In this document: in pieces, positions 22,729-33,606 of the stretch | Position numbering within the stretch: the stretch's first letter is position 1 | How the letters are laid out: every line of letters starts with the position of its first letter | From: Emydura subglobosa | Lineage: Eukaryota; Chordata; Testudines; Chelidae | Assembly (NCBI GenBank): GCA_007922225.1 | Contig: ML680053.1 | Span: 19,454,694-19,518,693 of the forward strand | DNA: 64,000 bases | Direction: 5' to 3' | Position numbers and translations under genes: made by a program | The notes under the pieces: generated by a model | Seen by the model: the letters and a program-made list of their open reading frames with translations, nothing else | The model's database searches: none | Told to the model about the DNA's origin: nothing

Positions 22729-23528
22729 TGTCACAGGCTGGCTGGCCCTTTGACCCACGAAGGGCTCAGCCTGGACTATGACTTAGCAGCTATCTCTCTG
22801 TTTCACTAATGAGTTGGCAACTTGAGGGCTAATTAGTGAACCCAGCTGGGTATAATGGGGCTTAATTAGACAGACTGACCCTAGCTGTGGTGGTGAAGCT
22901 ACTGGAGCACTACTTAAACACATCTGGGAACTCAGAAGAGGAAGGACCACCCTCAATGGAAAAACAAGATGATTTTTTTTTTCTGTGAAGAACCCGTGGA
23001 AGGTAGGCTGAGTCACCCTAGGGGAAAAGGGTATGGCGGTGGGGAGCCCTGCGTTAGGGCCTGCGAGAAGAGAAAGAGACACCACAGGGAGTACAGCAGG
23101 CTCATGTTTTGGGTAGCCCTCAGATGGGGCCTACAAGGAGCAGGGATGTTCTTGGAGGCAAACTGCTGGAGCCCCTTGTGCAGGATAGCAGCAGGGAAAT
23201 TCTCCTGGGGAAGAAGCAATAGTAGGAAAGCTCTGTAGGGGAAAGAAGAAGACTTTCAGTGGAGCCTGAGAGGGGCAGAAGAACTACTAGACTGGGTATT
23301 TGGTAAGGATTTTAAGTTAGAACTTTTGTTACCCCAGAAGGGGAGCAAACTGTTATGTGACTTGGCCAAAGGGCTGAGCCACAGAAACCTAGGAGTGGAG
23401 TATGCACTGGCTGGAACTAGATGTTGTAGCCAAGGAAGTGACCAAGGAGGGTGGAATGAGGAGAAGTCCCCTGCTGCACCATCTTTAGGCACAAGAGGGA
23501 GCCCTAGAGGTAAGGACATTCCTCTCCA
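22729..23528 (+). mobile_element. Solo LTR inserted in the tandem array
   Basis: An 800-bp unit starts TGTCACAGG and ends CTCTCCA. It is flanked by ATAAC on both sides (22724-22728 and 23529-23533). Removing it restores the array text ('aaaataact' joined to 'catacacaaacat', as in the next unit's 'aaaataactaatacataaac') and restores the 330-bp spacing. It starts TG, ends CA and has a 5-bp duplication, as expected for a solo LTR. The strand was not determined with certainty, and no internal genes are present. Confidence 0.75.
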
Positions 23529-24771
23529 ATAACTCATACACAAACATGCAGTGTAAAGATAGGTTCCACTTAAACTTTAGGAGTAATGGATAATTATTTT
23601 TTTATGTCAGTGTTGATCCCATGGTGGGGTGCAACGCTGGAGGGATATGAGTGGTATGCAGACAACGTCTTCTGATAGATTCCATCCCTGATCTTGTCCC
23701 TTCTCTGCTCACGCAATTGAGAGGTTCCTTAACTGATCAAACCAGGGATCAGCTTTCAAAATTGAGATGCTGTCTCATCTCCTAAAACTACTAAATAAAC
23801 TTGGGTAATTTTTTTTGAGGGGGGAGGGAGAGTAAGTTATTCCTATCCCTTAATCAGTTCAAATTAAAACTAATAAACCCATACGGAGATGATGATTGAC
23901 TCCATTCCTAGTCTGTTGAAGAAACTAGTAAATAGGAAGGCAGTACCACCTCTTATCACACTGCTGCTGATAGACTCTGCTTTAAAATGTTTCCTCAATG
24001 CTGAGTAGAATGTTGGAATCTGTAATTGATTAAACCAGGATTTAGATTCTAAACTTCAGGCATTAAGTTTTCCCCTCTTTTTGTAAATAAAAGAGGGTTA
24101 ATATGACAGGATGTTTCCAACTCTGAGTCCATTCAAAGTTAAAATAACTAATATAAATATTTAGAGTATAAAATTGTGCAATTAATATAAAATAATTGAA
24201 CCTTTATTCCCAGACTATGTTCAGGTGCAGATCCCATGATGGGTTGCAAAGCAGGAGGGATGTGTGTGGTGTGCAGTCTACGCTACTTCCTGTTTCATCC
24301 CCCCTGACAAATTCCATCCCTGATCTTGTTCTTGGTTTGATCCCTAAGGTTTGTTGGCTGATCAAACCAGAAATCAGTTTTCAAAACTCAGGCACTGCCT
24401 CTCCTTGTAAAATTATTACATAATATTGAGTTAAATAAAATGAGGCAAGATGTTCCTATCCATGACTCATCTCACACTTTAAACACACATAGAGATGATA
24501 ATGGGATGCACTCATAGCCTGGTGTACAAACTGCATAAAGAGGAAGTCAGAAAAACATCTTGTCCCACCCTGCCTCAGAGGATCCATCTTTGAAAGTTTT
24601 ACCTCTGTGCTCACCATAGTGATACAATGCATAGCTGATCAAACCAGGGTTCAGAATCTCTTCATATTTCAATTGTTTTAATTTCCTTTTTAGAGTAACA
24701 ATTGGATCTTTACTTGAACCAACCTGAGCTCCAAAAGCAAACATCAGGATCTATATTTCCTCTGAAAATAA

Positions 24772-25795
24772 TGTAACAATATTCAGTTAATTCAGACTGA
24801 TGTAGGTGTCCAGTTGTCTGAAGTGGCTCACAAATTTGAATGGCTACTTCAGGGCAGCCTGTCAGAAAACAGTTCAGACATCCCAAACTGGTGGCATGTC
24901 CTAGAAACAGATTTCACCAAGCCAGTGACAAATGTGACATCCTGGATCACTATACCAGTTTTACCATAGTCATTAACCGTCCCCCTCAGATTCTCCAATC
25001 TACCTTGCCACACAGATAAACTGGACTTTGTGATAAAAGGTCACTAATACCAAATATCACACCATATCAAGTGGCTCCCAGTCCCAAGAGATCAGTCACT
25101 TACCCCGGATCAACTGGTACTCTAGATCTTGCAACAAAGACCATGCTGGCAGCCAATTCTATAGTAAAGGTTTATTCTAAAGGTTTATTAGTTAAGAAAA
25201 GGAAAAGGGAGTTATTGAGAGGTTAAATCAGGTAAAACATAAGCACAGGTGAGTCACAGTTTATAATTCCAAATGGTGACCGTGATGTAAAATGCTAGTT
25301 TCCCAAAAGTCTTTTCAGGGTACTCTGATTGTCTCTGGGGATCTCTGTTTTGCATCTGGTACACTTCCCTGTAAGAATCCAAACAGTCCAGAGAGCCAGG
25401 ATGTTTCCTTGAATGCATACTTACAGCTTCTTTTCACAGAAAACAAGCTGACAGTGTCATTATCTACAATGGACTTTTCCTTTGATGATGGAGAGTGAGG
25501 AATGCATTTTGAGTCTTTGACCTCCGATCATCACATAGAATGACCACTTGCTTTGAAATTAGCACTCTTCTGTTAAAGTTCTTCATTTGCATTCCACAAG
25601 GCTTTCTCCTTTGATGGGTTATTTAGTTACAGGGATAAACAACATAATTGCAAACATTTATATTATAACCGGATACAGATAAATGAAAACACTTAGACAT
25701 CTAACAATCACTTTGATCTATACTAATACACAAGTGAATTATCCTGGCGATCTGGCACCTGGTCTGCCAGTATCACAGTAGGATTATTCTGGTCA
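24772..25795 (-). mobile_element. Antisense ERV-type LTR, boundaries uncertain
   Basis: The sequence resembles a reptile endogenous-retrovirus LTR in reverse. Two AATAAA signals on the minus strand appear as 'ggtttatt' at about 25168 and 25180. There are TG starts at 24772 (TGTAACA) and 24933 (TGTGACATCC) and CA ends at 25777 (GTATCACA) and 25795. The 24933-25795 pairing is flanked by CAAA on both sides (24929-24932 and 25796-25799), but inverted termini also fit 24933-25777. No array landmarks occur inside. Confidence 0.5.
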
Positions 25796-26334
25796 CAAAT
25801 CAGGAAAAATTTAAATAACAACAAATCTGCAGGGTGTTACCTTGTAGCTGAATCACAGGCAGAGTAAAACTGAGGGGAATGGAAACGAAACAGGATATTT
25901 CTTCCACAGAGTCAAACAAAATACATACAGATACAGTGCAGATTATTGGGACCATATTATACACCATGATTTTGCCACTATCCCTACAGCTGTCATGCTC
26001 TCTAGCTCTCACATGATAGGTGGCTATAGGTATTGCATGCAATTAATACTTCCTCATGTGCACCTTCCTGACAGCTTCCATTCTTGAGAGGGTTTTCTAG
26101 AATTCTTATCAAATTCCAATTTTCAGAAACTGAGTATCTTAAGCAATTATTTGATTAGACTGGGTTAATTAGAAATGAATCAGGAGAGTTCCAGCCCCAA
26201 GCAGCTCAAACTAAGAAATAAAAACACATGCACAAGAAGAAATGATGGGCCCAGTCACAGGCTGGTGAAGAACTGGGGTAATTGGGAATGAAACAGGATG
26301 TTCATACCCCTGAGTCCAGAAGTCTAAACACCTC

Positions 26335-26722
26335 AATGGAGTTCAGAATACTATAATTTACAAACCATTATTACTCCATCTCAAAAGTATTAAGATGTAT
26401 TTCTCTTGGTACAGTGCTTTCGCTTTCTAGTGCACCATAAGCATACACAGAAAAGGAAATGGGACAGTTCCTAAATGTAGTTTATATTGTCACTTTATAG
26501 GTCTCCTGGAAAAGTGTTGGGGCAGGCAGCATATCAATGTTGTGCAGCCAACACCATATCTTCCCACTCTCCCAAAAAAGTTTGTTACTTCAGCAGATTG
26601 TCTTGTGCTAGGGTCAAAATGAGAACAATTTGGGATTTCCTGGTTTGAGGTCCAGTAGCTTTTTCATGCACAGTAAATGCTCGGAAATATTTAAATAACT
26701 CTGCTACATTTAATCTTTTTAA
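26335..26722. other. Unassigned DNA
   Basis: Nothing recognised. It lies between the end of the array and a CR1 fragment. Confidence 0.35.
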
Positions 26723-26905
26723 ATGATTGGAAAATTGAGAAGAATAGCATGTTCATTAAACTCACAGATGAAATTGGGAGGTATAAACACCAGTGAGGAG
26801 AAAAATATAATTCCAAAAGACTTGGAGATGTTGGAAATACAGGCAGAAAATGAGACTCAACCTTGCAAAAAATGCAAGCTATTTCCCTCAGACATATTAA
26901 TCTGT

Positions 26906-27838
26906 GGCTTTGTCTACACTGGAAAAATAAGTTGACTTAATATAGTTTGACTTACAGCCACTGCAATAATTACAGCAGAGGCTGATGTTCACAGTGCCCT
27001 TCTTGGGCCGGTGGCGTGTCCTCACCAGGAGTACTTCCACTGACCTAAGAGGAGCAATGTGGGGAGCTGAGAGTCTGGTCTCAGCTTCCCTGCTGGGAGC
27101 CCCACAGGCTCCCGATAGCTACCACCCCCTCCTCACCATTCCACACTGGGAGCCAGGGAAAGCTGCCTAGGGCTTCCCCCCTCCCTGTTCCCAGGGGGAA
27201 GCCATCCAGGGCTTCTCGCTCCTGGGCAATGGGGTCCAGCCACCCTGGCTTCTCACCCCCCCACTCCCTGCCCACTGTCTGCTGGGAGCCTGCCCAACTT
27301 TGTCAATTTCATGGTTCAGCCATGGAAGGCTGCCCCGTCTCCCATCAGGGAGCCCGGAAAGTAGTAATCCAGGGCTTCTCCCCTCCCCATTCCCCAATGG
27401 GACCCAGGGGAAGCCGCCAGGGCTTCTCTGTTCCCCACTCTCTGCTGGGAATAGGCTCAGCTGTGAAATTGACAAAGCTGCCCAGTTTGCTGCTGGGAGT
27501 GGGTGGAGACGTGCCCGGGCTTCTGACCCCACTTGCTCCTGGGAGCAGAAAACAGCTGCTCAGCGCTCAGGGGGGGCTTTCTTGTCAATTTGGAGCAGTG
27601 AAATTGACAAGAATGACAGCCCCACCGCCAATGTAAGGCGACACTGTCTACATTGACACTGCATTGCCCTAGCTCTGACGACAAAAGCCCTACACCTCTC
27701 CGTGAGGTGGTTTTATTTTGCCTAAAAAACAGGGCAGTTTTGTCAGCAGGACAGTGATTGCAGTATGTACACCAGCATTGCTTTCTTGGGGGGAAAAGCT
27801 GACTTCAGGTGACAAAACAGTTTAATGTAGACCAGGCC
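26906..27838. mobile_element. GC-rich inverted-repeat element inside CR1
   Basis: The left end reads GGCTTTGTCTACACT; the right end reads GGCCTGGTCTACATT on the other strand. The last 230 bp (27586-27838) recur inverted at 28721-28960. The interior is GC-rich and holds a degenerate minisatellite (27000-27600). The open frames inside (for example 27229-27636) come from base composition and the repeats, with no known domain. A target duplication is not clear. Confidence 0.65.
27030..27600. repeat. Degenerate minisatellite within the element
   Basis: Repeated blocks follow the pattern 'cagggcttct..cc.ctccc...ctgggagcc', seen near 27080, 27165, 27205, 27250, 27335, 27370, 27418 and 27520. Spacing is irregular at about 40-85 bp. 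'tgtcaattt' or 'gaaattgacaa' words recur near 27302, 27465, 27584 and 27600. Confidence 0.6.
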
Positions 27839-28160
27839 TGAAACATGGTCCTTGGGAGGGAGAGGCCTGGGTAGCAGAAATGATGAAAGAGACCTAGGGG
27901 TAAAAGAAGAGACTAAATTGGATACGAGTTTTCAATACCATATTGTGACCTACAAAGCAAATGGGATTTTAGACGGCTTAGTGTCACAAACCAAGGATGC
28001 TCTGTGAGACTCTCTCTCTCATGTATTATAGACAGGAGTGGGCACCTCAGTATTGGGTGAATGTTGTTACGTTAAAGGGAATTCAGAGCAGGGGAGCAAA
28101 AGCTTCTAAGGGCATGAAGGGATTGAGTGATCATCATTCTTTATAAAACAGTGACTTGAG

Positions 28161-28720
28161 GAGTGGTGGGGTGAGGATGGAAAGTAGTGAAAACAGTGAA
28201 GGCAGAAGGATTATACAGACTGAGATCTGTGCCCTCACCCGGTGGGGTTCAGGATGTGTAGTACAAGGCAGGTTTACGTTTTGTGAAGTTCACTTCATTT
28301 TTCTGTTTTTCCCAATGAGGGGATTATTAACCCCTTTCAAGGAGTCAGAAATGGTTGACTCCCTATCTCAAACAGGGAACAGCTCATTCACTGCTTGAGC
28401 TGGGGATTCAGCCAATGAAACATAACACATGAGAGTTCACAAACAATAAGAACTGAAGAAAAGAGAGGAGGGGGAAAATGTGACAGACCAAGGAAGTGCA
28501 GGCAGAAGAGGGGGAGGAAATCTTTAAACTTCAAGCCTCTGGGATCCAGGAAGGAGGAGGGCACATCTCATTTGTAAAAGGCAGGGTACGCTGTTAATTT
28601 ATTTGCTTTCCCCCCACTCCTCATTAACAGTCATTAACTATCTATTCTCAGTTCAAAGGTACACAGTCCCACCTCCACAGGGCTTTACTTGCTGCTGGTT
28701 CTCTAAAGAATGCCACTGGG
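28161..28720. other. Unassigned DNA
   Basis: No gene or repeat recognised. Confidence 0.35.
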
Positions 28721-28990
28721 CCTGATCTACACGACAGAGTTACTACCAAACCGTGCTAGTGTATACACTGCAATCACACCCTTTTCCCCCTCCACTGACA
28801 AAACTGCCCTGTTTTTCTGACAAAATAAAACCACCTCGGCGAGAGGTGTAGGGCTTTCGTTGGCATAGCTAGGGCAAGGCAGTGTCAGCATAGACACTGT
28901 GTCCTCTTACAGCGCTGGAGAGGCTGTCATTCTTGTGAAATTGACAAGACAGCCCGGGTGGCTGGAGCCCGGCTCCTGGCTGCCAGCCCC
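28721..28990. mobile_element. Inverted partial copy of the 26906-27838 element
   Basis: 'gggcctgatctacacgacag' starts the copy. 'gacaaaactgccctgttttt', 'aaaataaaaccacctcggcg', 'gaggtgtagggctttcgttg' and 'tcattcttgtgaaattgac' are the reverse complement of 27586-27838. The other terminus is missing, so the copy is truncated near 28990. Confidence 0.75.
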
Positions 28991-29390
28991 TTGTGTCTTT
29001 TTGCTGAAAAGTCACATTTGCAGGAAGTTGATATTTTCTAGCTCAGCTACTGCAGCTCCTTTTGTTTGTGCAGTTTAATTTCTCACGGATTGTTCTTGGC
29101 AGCGCTGTCACCATGTTTGTTTGTTCGTTCTGTCCCCATATTGTTTACTGGATCACAGCTCAGTTCTTGTGAAACCTGTGCCCTCCTGGCTGCTCTGGAG
29201 ATGCTTTCTTATTGACTACAGTCCCAGCTGTTCAGCTGCATGTTGCTTCTTGCTTTCCCCTTGCCGGGGTCCCCATTTTGCTGCCTTTTTGTTGTCTCAC
29301 TTCTTCTTCAGGGAGGGAATGAGGTGCCCTCAACTTCTCTCCATTTGGGAAAAGGAAGTAAAGAATCCTCATTTGCTTCATAGCTCTGCT
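28991..29390. other. Unassigned CT-rich DNA
   Basis: A 115-codon plus-strand frame (29121-29468) has no recognisable domain. The composition grades into the minisatellite that follows. Confidence 0.35.
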
Positions 29391-30245
29391 GTCAAAGGGA
29401 GGAGGGTTTTTGAACCCTTCCCTGTATCTCCATACATTCCTGCCTCACTCTCTGGAGCAGGGCAATGAAGATTTTTGTTCCCTTTCTCTGTCCAGCCTCA
29501 ACCCACTTTGGCTCATGTCAAAGGTGTGATCACCCCACACATGCTATAACTGTTCTGTCTCTAGAACCTCTGGGAGGGGAGTGACAATTCCCCCATAGAT
29601 CTTCTCAGCTCTCCTTCTAACTCCTGGAGGCAGGGCAGTGACAATCCCTCCTCTGTGGAAGAAGGGAATGGTGTTTCCCTTGCATCCCCTAGCTCTTTCC
29701 AGTCCCTTCCTCACAGCTTGGCAGACAGCCAGCTCCCACCACGCACCTTATGCTACTTGGGGTGGTAGGTAACCCTTACATCCTCTGGCTGCCCCAGTGC
29801 CTATCCCCGCTGTCTGGAGGAAGAAAATAAAGATTCCCCTGCTTTCCCCAGCCTCCTCCTGATTTCAAAGGGAAAAGGATAGAGATCGCTCCCCACATTG
29901 TGGTTCCTTCCAGCTCTTCTCCCACTGTGTGAGGGAAGAGAATGGTGATTTCTCACCCTGTAATTCTCCCAATCACAAAGGAGAGGGTAAAGTTCTCCAC
30001 AATGTACCACAGACAAATTCTGTTTCCCCCTCACCTCCTCTCTGCCTCCCACCCCTCTGTGGGAGGACAATGAAGATCACTCATGTGGTATGGCTCTCCT
30101 GTTCTGCCATGAACATTAAGGAAGTGAATGGCCACCCCCATACCACAATATTTCCAGATCACTCTTTCCCCTGTACTTATCATCCCTCTTTTCAGCTCCC
30201 GTCCACCCAACTTCCCACATCGGTGTCATGGACTAAAGATCCCAT
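29390..30245. repeat. Degenerate CT-rich minisatellite
   Basis: Copies of the word 'ctctg(g)gaggg..aatgaagattcc' recur near 29447, 29570, 29625, 29660, 29815, 29870, 29930, 29980 and 30058, each followed by a 'ccc..agctcttc' pyrimidine stretch. Units are about 50-80 bp with extensive divergence. Confidence 0.5.
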
Positions 30246-32250
30246 GTGTCTCAGAGCTGGGTAGAGAATTCCCCACCCTCCCATCCTCTCTTCTTGGATC
30301 TAATCTCCTCCACTGTGGGATGGGGAAGGAGTGCTTCTGTTGCAGCAACAGAAAGCAGTATCACAGTTTTTCCTGGTAAATTTGCTATTGAAAATGGAGG
30401 TGAGGTTCCAGTAGAGAAAATAGTGTGGTACATAATTATTTCATGTTGAAATAAAGAGCCTATGTCACAAATAGAAATTAGCTGCGCGGAACACTGTTAT
30501 TACTGATAATGGAGTGGAAGCTGATCTAAAAAATAAACCAAAACAGGTCTCAGAACGTCCAACATGAAAGCTACTTCAGGTCTCTAAAAATATTACTGTA
30601 CTTCTATCTATGAAAGTACATGTGCCATAAAAGCAGCTGAAAATAATTGCCCTTTATTTCAAAAGAACAGGACTTTGGGAGATAAGTCCATGAATACGTT
30701 GACTATGACAGAGAATCTCCCCAAATCCCCCACCCAATGACAACTGATAATGGCAATTCAATAAGCTAACAATGGTAGCCTGGGTCTTACAATATCCTGC
30801 AAAAGAGACTGAAGACAAGACAGAACTGTCAACTGATTTGGTACTTCAGTGAAGAAGAAATGTAACCTAAGAAAAAAGTCTGTTGCTGATGCAGCAACAG
30901 ACAGAAATACCTCAGCCTTTTGTAGCAAGGTTGTTATTTAAAATTCATGACTGCAGTGCAGAAGTGTGATACATGAGATCATTATTTCATCTTCAGTAAA
31001 AATGTGAATTCACAAAAGCAACATCAGATTTGAAGAATGGATGTTTAATGCTACGAATAAGCTTGGATCTGCTCTAAAGGGGGGGGGGGGGGAGGAACTT
31101 AGCGCAGCCTTTTCAACAAATGAAGTTATTTCAGGAATAATAATAATCCTCCAACCAATAATGTCTGTGAGGAAATTCAAAACCAACTTTTTACAAGATA
31201 CACAACCACTCGGAGATAATCACTGCACGTTTTCTGACATGATGGGTAACCAACATGTGGAAACAGTAGTGGCAGATTCTTCATGATATGGGCAGTCCTT
31301 AAGAATTTTCTCAAGAAAGATAGAGAGAATTGATATCCTTCACTTTTTCAGTTGTAATAGAAGCAGAGGAATGCTATATGCATATGGAGAGGAATAGCAT
31401 GAAAGCATAAGCCTTGGTCCTTATTTCTTTAATTAAAAAGTTTCGATGAACTTCTGCCTAGAATCCTAATATTTCATCTTAGAGACCTGCTCTTTTCCTT
31501 AATAAATACTACATATGTCCAGAAAAAAGATGGCAACAGCACAATCTTTTAGGTCTCCACTTCAATTTCAATCTTTGCCAGTTGACGAGCAGGAGTGTTA
31601 GAAATGAATCTTTGTGCATGTTGGCTGCAGTAGAGAGAATATTCCCAAATCCAAGAAGTGATAGTATTGTCACACTGATTGTAGGCAGAGATGATGCTGA
31701 ATATTCACCAAGATCATCAATACATAAGCAAGTTCCACGCAGCACCCTTCAATCAGCATGGCAATTCAGTGGTGGCCCTCAAGTACAAGAGTAGTAGAAA
31801 ATTGCAACATTTTACAATATACTGCAGTCTTAACTGTCAGAATCATTAATGTCAAGAACATCACCTATTTTTAGAAGGAACTCAGGGTGATCAAGAAGTA
31901 TCTGAAAATTCAGATTTGATTTGCTTTAATGCACGTTTAAAATCAAAACCTAATTTTGGCAAAATTAGTCTTTCAGAGACAAATTGGGATGAATTTCTGG
32001 AGATGCTTATTCAGCAGGAAAGCAACGGTGTAGAAAGGAGTATCACAACAGTGCCCTCAGCTTTGCGCCCTGAAATTAGGTGTCAGACACAGGTTGGTTT
32101 AACCCTTATGGACCAGGCTATAAATGTCCGATCCCGGCTTCAACTTCAGAACTGCCAAAATTCCTTTTGTTCCTATGGTGATGTATACCATACAATTACT
32201 GAGACAGAGAGACAAACAAACTTAAGTTTGTTTCATTCGTTCATTTTTAG
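30246..32250. other. Unassigned DNA; possible decayed reading frames
   Basis: Frames on the plus strand at 31041-31286 (81 codons), 31582-31794 (70) and 31916-32266 (116) follow one another but share no recognisable domain and are separated by stops. A 14-G run sits at 31079-31092. This could be an unidentified retroelement or processed pseudogene; I cannot name it. Confidence 0.35.
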
Positions 32251-32252
32251 CA

Positions 32253-32456
32253 GTGTTCTCTGCTAAGAACAGGGAGTAGCTCTGAAACCTCTAATACCAG
32301 AATAAACTATTTAAGTGCATCTACTGTAAATATCAGAGGGGTCAGATTGCCTCCTTCCAGGGGAAAATCCTCTGTAGGGCTTCTAGGAGGAGGAAAAGTT
32401 GAGATTCCCCTTGTGAAGGATTCTCACTCATACAAAATTATCATATCTGCAGATAC
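32253..32456 (+). repeat. Direct repeat, copy 1
   Basis: The text from 'aagaacagggagtagctctg' to 'ctcatacaaaattatcatatc' matches 37213-37432 in the same orientation, about 85% by eye. Key words are 'gaataaactatttaagtgc', 'aattgcctccttcca' and 'aggattctcact'. It may be the end of a retroelement or a dispersed repeat of unknown class. Confidence 0.75.
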
Positions 32457-33504
32457 TGAACAGGGCTGGACCTTGATTTGGGCCAATATATACATATATT
32501 TTTGACACAACTTGACAAGCAAAGAGCAGCATCAAAATTCAAATACTCATAAATCATACAAAGCAAGTGATCGTTGGGAGGTTCTGCTGCAGTAGGGTAT
32601 TCCGAGTATATATGCCACAATTACGAGCTTCAAAATCACTAGACAAAATAATCCTACCAACAGCAGGGGGGGGAAGATGAGAATGTGTGCTGTAATATTC
32701 TAAAAACCAGAAAAATAGGAGCCCAATAAATTTAAAAAAAGAAAAGGACGTATGGGTTGTCTTTTTGTTCTCATTATCTAAATCTAGCGAGAGCTCCATA
32801 TAGCCTATCTAATAAGGCTCACAGTATTATCATGCATCAAACTTTTGTCATATCAAAATGCTATTGAAAGACCGCTTCCTTGGATTATTAGAGATAATTT
32901 TACCCTTGATATATGCAATTATCATAGCTTCACTTTTTTTAATAAGGACAGTCCTAATTTAGGAGGCTGTGTCCTGATTAAAGCAGAAGTAAAACTAACT
33001 AGATTACATAGAGAAATAAGAGCAGGAAAGTGGAACTGAAAAGAAATTAAACTGCAGGAAAACTTTTGTTTTAAAAAAAGACAGATACACTGTCAGCAGA
33101 GTTAAAGGAGCTAAGAGTGTAAGTGAAAGAGCCTACTGAAACAAACAAACCCTCAACATTACACTTTACTAAGCACAGTGGTGGGTCTAAGGCTTGGAAA
33201 CTGAAGATTTAATGGAACAAGGCATTTTGTTTGTGAACTACAGCTATGTCAGCTGAAAACTTGCCAAACTTTAGAAGGAATTTGATAGAGGATGAGCAGT
33301 TTCAGTGCTGAAATAACATCCATTTCATTAGGAACCATCATTTTAAAGAACTACCTGAGAATTTTTCCCGTTTATAATTATGCAATAAATAAAGTTACTT
33401 TGTATTTCTGTAGTTACTTTTGGTCATGGATCTGAAAGGCATTTGATGCATTGTGAGATTTAATATTAACTACTGTTAGCAAAGAATGAGGAGTGATTTT
33501 TTTT
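32457..33504. other. AT-rich unassigned DNA
   Basis: Nothing recognised on either strand. Confidence 0.4.
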
Positions 33505-33560
33505 CCCCATAGTACAAATTGGTAAACTGAGGTACAAAGACTTAAGTGGCAGCTCATCAT
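33505..33560 (-). mobile_element. MIR/CORE-SINE-like fragment
   Basis: 'ccccatagtacaaattggta' followed by 'aactgaggtacaaagactta' parallels 'cccattttacagatgggaaa ctgaggcacagagag' of MIR-type SINEs. Short and diverged. Confidence 0.45.
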
Positions 33561-33606
33561 CTAGTGTAAATCAGCATACCTCCTTTTACTTCAATGGAGT
33601 TATGCC

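Larger units (their letters stand above)
18850..26330. repeat. Tandem array of alternating ~283/~333-bp monomers
   Basis: The word '(aa)accagggatcagattt'/'accagggtttagattct' recurs at about 20470, 20752, 21088, 21369, 21695, 21979, 22320, 22604, 23739, 24033, 24364 and 24640. The spacings alternate 282, 336, 281, 326, 284, 341, 284, (330 after removing an 805-bp insertion), 294, 331 and 276. One monomer type carries 'aatgctaggatccataattg'; the other carries 'gaggctggagggatatgagtg' and 'gctcacacaattgac'. They share a skeleton: 'agtaccacctcttatcccac', 'tgatagattcc', then the 'accagg' word and 'ctcctctaaaatta'. Older, more diverged units continue at 18.85-20.2 kb and 25.8-26.33 kb. No frame is conserved between units, so it appears to be non-coding. 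Confidence 0.85.
26740..28160 (+). pseudogene. CR1-like RT C-terminal fragment, interrupted
   Basis: At 26740-26905 the plus strand reads KLGGINTSEEKNIIPKDLEM, the stretch just after motif C in CR1 reverse transcriptases (FADDTKLGG type), though the FADD itself is lost. After the insertion at 26906-27838, the text 'gaaagagacctaggggt' (RDLGV) and YHIVTYKANGILDGL continue the same domain, matching the 'DLGV...A.KANGILG' order of the CR1 at 57.6-57.8 kb. The catalytic core is absent and the frame is broken. The two halves on either side show that the GC-rich element jumped into an existing CR1 copy. Confidence 0.65.

Noticed and set aside
18850..24700. CRISPR-like array
   Set aside because: Repeats are ~283/333 bp, diverged along their whole length and in vertebrate DNA; there is no short-repeat/unique-spacer pattern.
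27229..27656. Overlapping open frames of 118-135 codons
   Set aside because: They fall inside the degenerate minisatellite of a DNA element; stop-poor GC-rich repeats give long frames by chance.
31079..31092. 14-G run
   Set aside because: A single homopolymer run, with no further G-tracts nearby to suggest a G-quadruplex array.
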